From Larimichthys crocea (lineage: Eukaryota > Chordata > Actinopteri > Sciaenidae), in contig NC_040018.1 in assembly GCF_000972845.2 (NCBI RefSeq), positions 5,211,943 to 5,275,942 of the forward strand: DNA of 64,000 bases, read 5' to 3'. Below the pieces are notes generated by a model that had not been told where the DNA came from, did no database searches, and saw only the letters and a program-made list of their open reading frames with translations. The position numbers and the translations under genes are program-made. This document shows, one piece after another, positions 63,098-64,000 of the stretch; the stretch's first letter is position 1, and every line of letters begins with the position of its first letter.

Positions 63098-63155
63098 CTA
63101 ATGTATGGGGGCGACGGGGCCAGAGTCAGGCACACTCAAAATTTCTTTAGAAATG
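63098..63155. mobile_element. Fragment of the 10140-10860 element core
   Basis: GGGGCCAGAGTCAGGCACAC followed by TCAAAATTTCTTTAGAAAT is nearly identical to 10325-10362 (TCAAAAGTTCTTTAGAAAT). The long inverted repeats are not evident here. Confidence 0.6.
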
Positions 63156-63654
63156 TTCTCGTTTCTTGTTAGTTATGTTGAATTTACCTACTGACTTATA
63201 ATTAGCTTTTATAATTACCTTGTAAAATATGATTTGTTCATGGTAGTTAAACAAATCAACCTGCGGCAATATTAAAATAAACACTGAATAATTTTAGTCC
63301 GGCAACTCACAAATGATTATTTTGTGAAAGTAATATATACATAGTGTTGTTATAAAATAGGAAACAATGAGCAGATCATTGAGGATGGTGATAACAACTA
63401 CTGTATGTGTCACATAGCACCTTGGTCCTTAGTGTCTCGTTTCACTGTGTACTGTGTATATGGCTGAAATGACCCACTTGACTTGACTTGAGATTAACAA
63501 TAGATTTATTCAAGAGTTTTTCTGTTGTGGCATCATTTTGGGAAACTCTAACAGAGTTAACACAGACTGCCAAAATCCTGAATTTAGTATTTGTGCTGTA
63601 TGTCTACCAACTACAGCAGGGGACGGGAACCTATGGCTCGCGCTTAACTGTGCT

Positions 63655-63775
63655 GCCGCTTAGCAATTACATTAGCATTTACCATTAGCCATGTTAACTT
63701 AGCATGTTAACATTAAGCATGTTACCATTAGCCATTTTAGATTAGCATGTTACCATTAGCATGTTAGCTTTAGCC
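63655..63775. repeat. Tandem ATTAGCATGTTA-type repeat
   Basis: Degenerate repeats of TTAGCATGTTAACATTA and TTACCATTAGCC, common in fish intergenic DNA. Confidence 0.75.
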
Positions 63776-64000
63776 ATGTGTGTCATTTGTACAGACACGT
63801 TTCCCATTTCGTGCCAAAACTTACGAAACTGGCCGCCGCCCCGCTCGGTATTCTCCTCTCTCCTCCTTCAGGCAGGCTTGAGGTTGGCCATGCAGACCAG
63901 GACCACATCGCTCTTTCAGGCACACTCCATACTCCAATTGCTAAACAATGGCTATGTGCGATGTCTCGATCATTTGCCTGGCGTTTTTTTTTAAAGGTGT

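Larger units (their letters stand above)
60538..64000. other. Intergenic downstream region
   Basis: Right of the pamr1-like gene. No exon recognised. Contains a repeat-like stretch around 62130-62360, the polypurine block, a piece of the 10140 element and an ATTAGCATGTTA-type tandem repeat. Confidence 0.4.

Noticed and set aside
62835..63101. Lys/Glu/Gly-rich 88-codon open frame
   Set aside because: Produced by the GGAA polypurine repeat, not a gene.

Overview
This window is vertebrate nuclear DNA, and almost certainly from a teleost fish. It has short exons separated by introns with GT-AG borders, an AT-rich background, fish-type interspersed repeats (a tRNA-derived SINE, L2-like LINE pieces, hAT and Tc1 elements, TTTAAAGG-ended MITEs), and a gene order matching vertebrate 11p13-type synteny. 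There is no prokaryotic-style gene organisation. The larger open frames that are not exons are either antisense shadows or pieces of transposons.

Four protein-coding genes can be assembled exon by exon with matching intron phases: (1) apip (minus, 209-8046; the last exon lies off the left edge), the methionine-salvage enzyme methylthioribulose-1-phosphate dehydratase; (2) a CD44-like single-pass mucin-type membrane protein (plus, 22545-25645) at the CD44 position; (3) slc1a2 (minus, 29131-48287), the glial glutamate transporter EAAT2/GLT-1, with both alternative C-termini (GLT-1a and GLT-1b types) readable; (4) a pamr1-like gene (minus, 50165-60537) with CUB, CCP/sushi and degenerate trypsin-like domains. 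Order and orientation (APIP -, CD44 +, SLC1A2 -, PAMR1 -) are those of the human locus, but PDHX, which lies between APIP and CD44 in human, was not found.

Layout: 1-8046 apip exons in introns carrying a SINE, a LINE tail and a MITE. 8047-22450 is a gene desert with a foldback TA-flanked element holding an exon-like ORF, a hAT element nested inside another hAT (both with 8-bp target duplications), LINE fragments and a deleted Tc1. 22455-26330 is the CD44-like gene, whose poly(A) signal abuts the convergent one of slc1a2. 26330-48290 is slc1a2, with a LINE reverse-transcriptase relic in its first intron. 50100-60540 is pamr1-like. 60540-64000 is intergenic, with a long GGAA-type polypurine block.

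The most interesting signals concern lineage-specific decay or remodelling: the CD44-like gene has no visible Link (hyaluronan-binding) domain; the pamr1-like gene has no visible EGF exon (and the flanking exon phases do not match without one), carries three CCP modules, and has lost the catalytic His and Ser. Others are the GLT-1b read-through C-terminus, a 59-bp near-perfect palindrome in an slc1a2 intron, and a GC-AG intron in apip. With no tools, all alignments are from memory of the families and all splice models are by eye.
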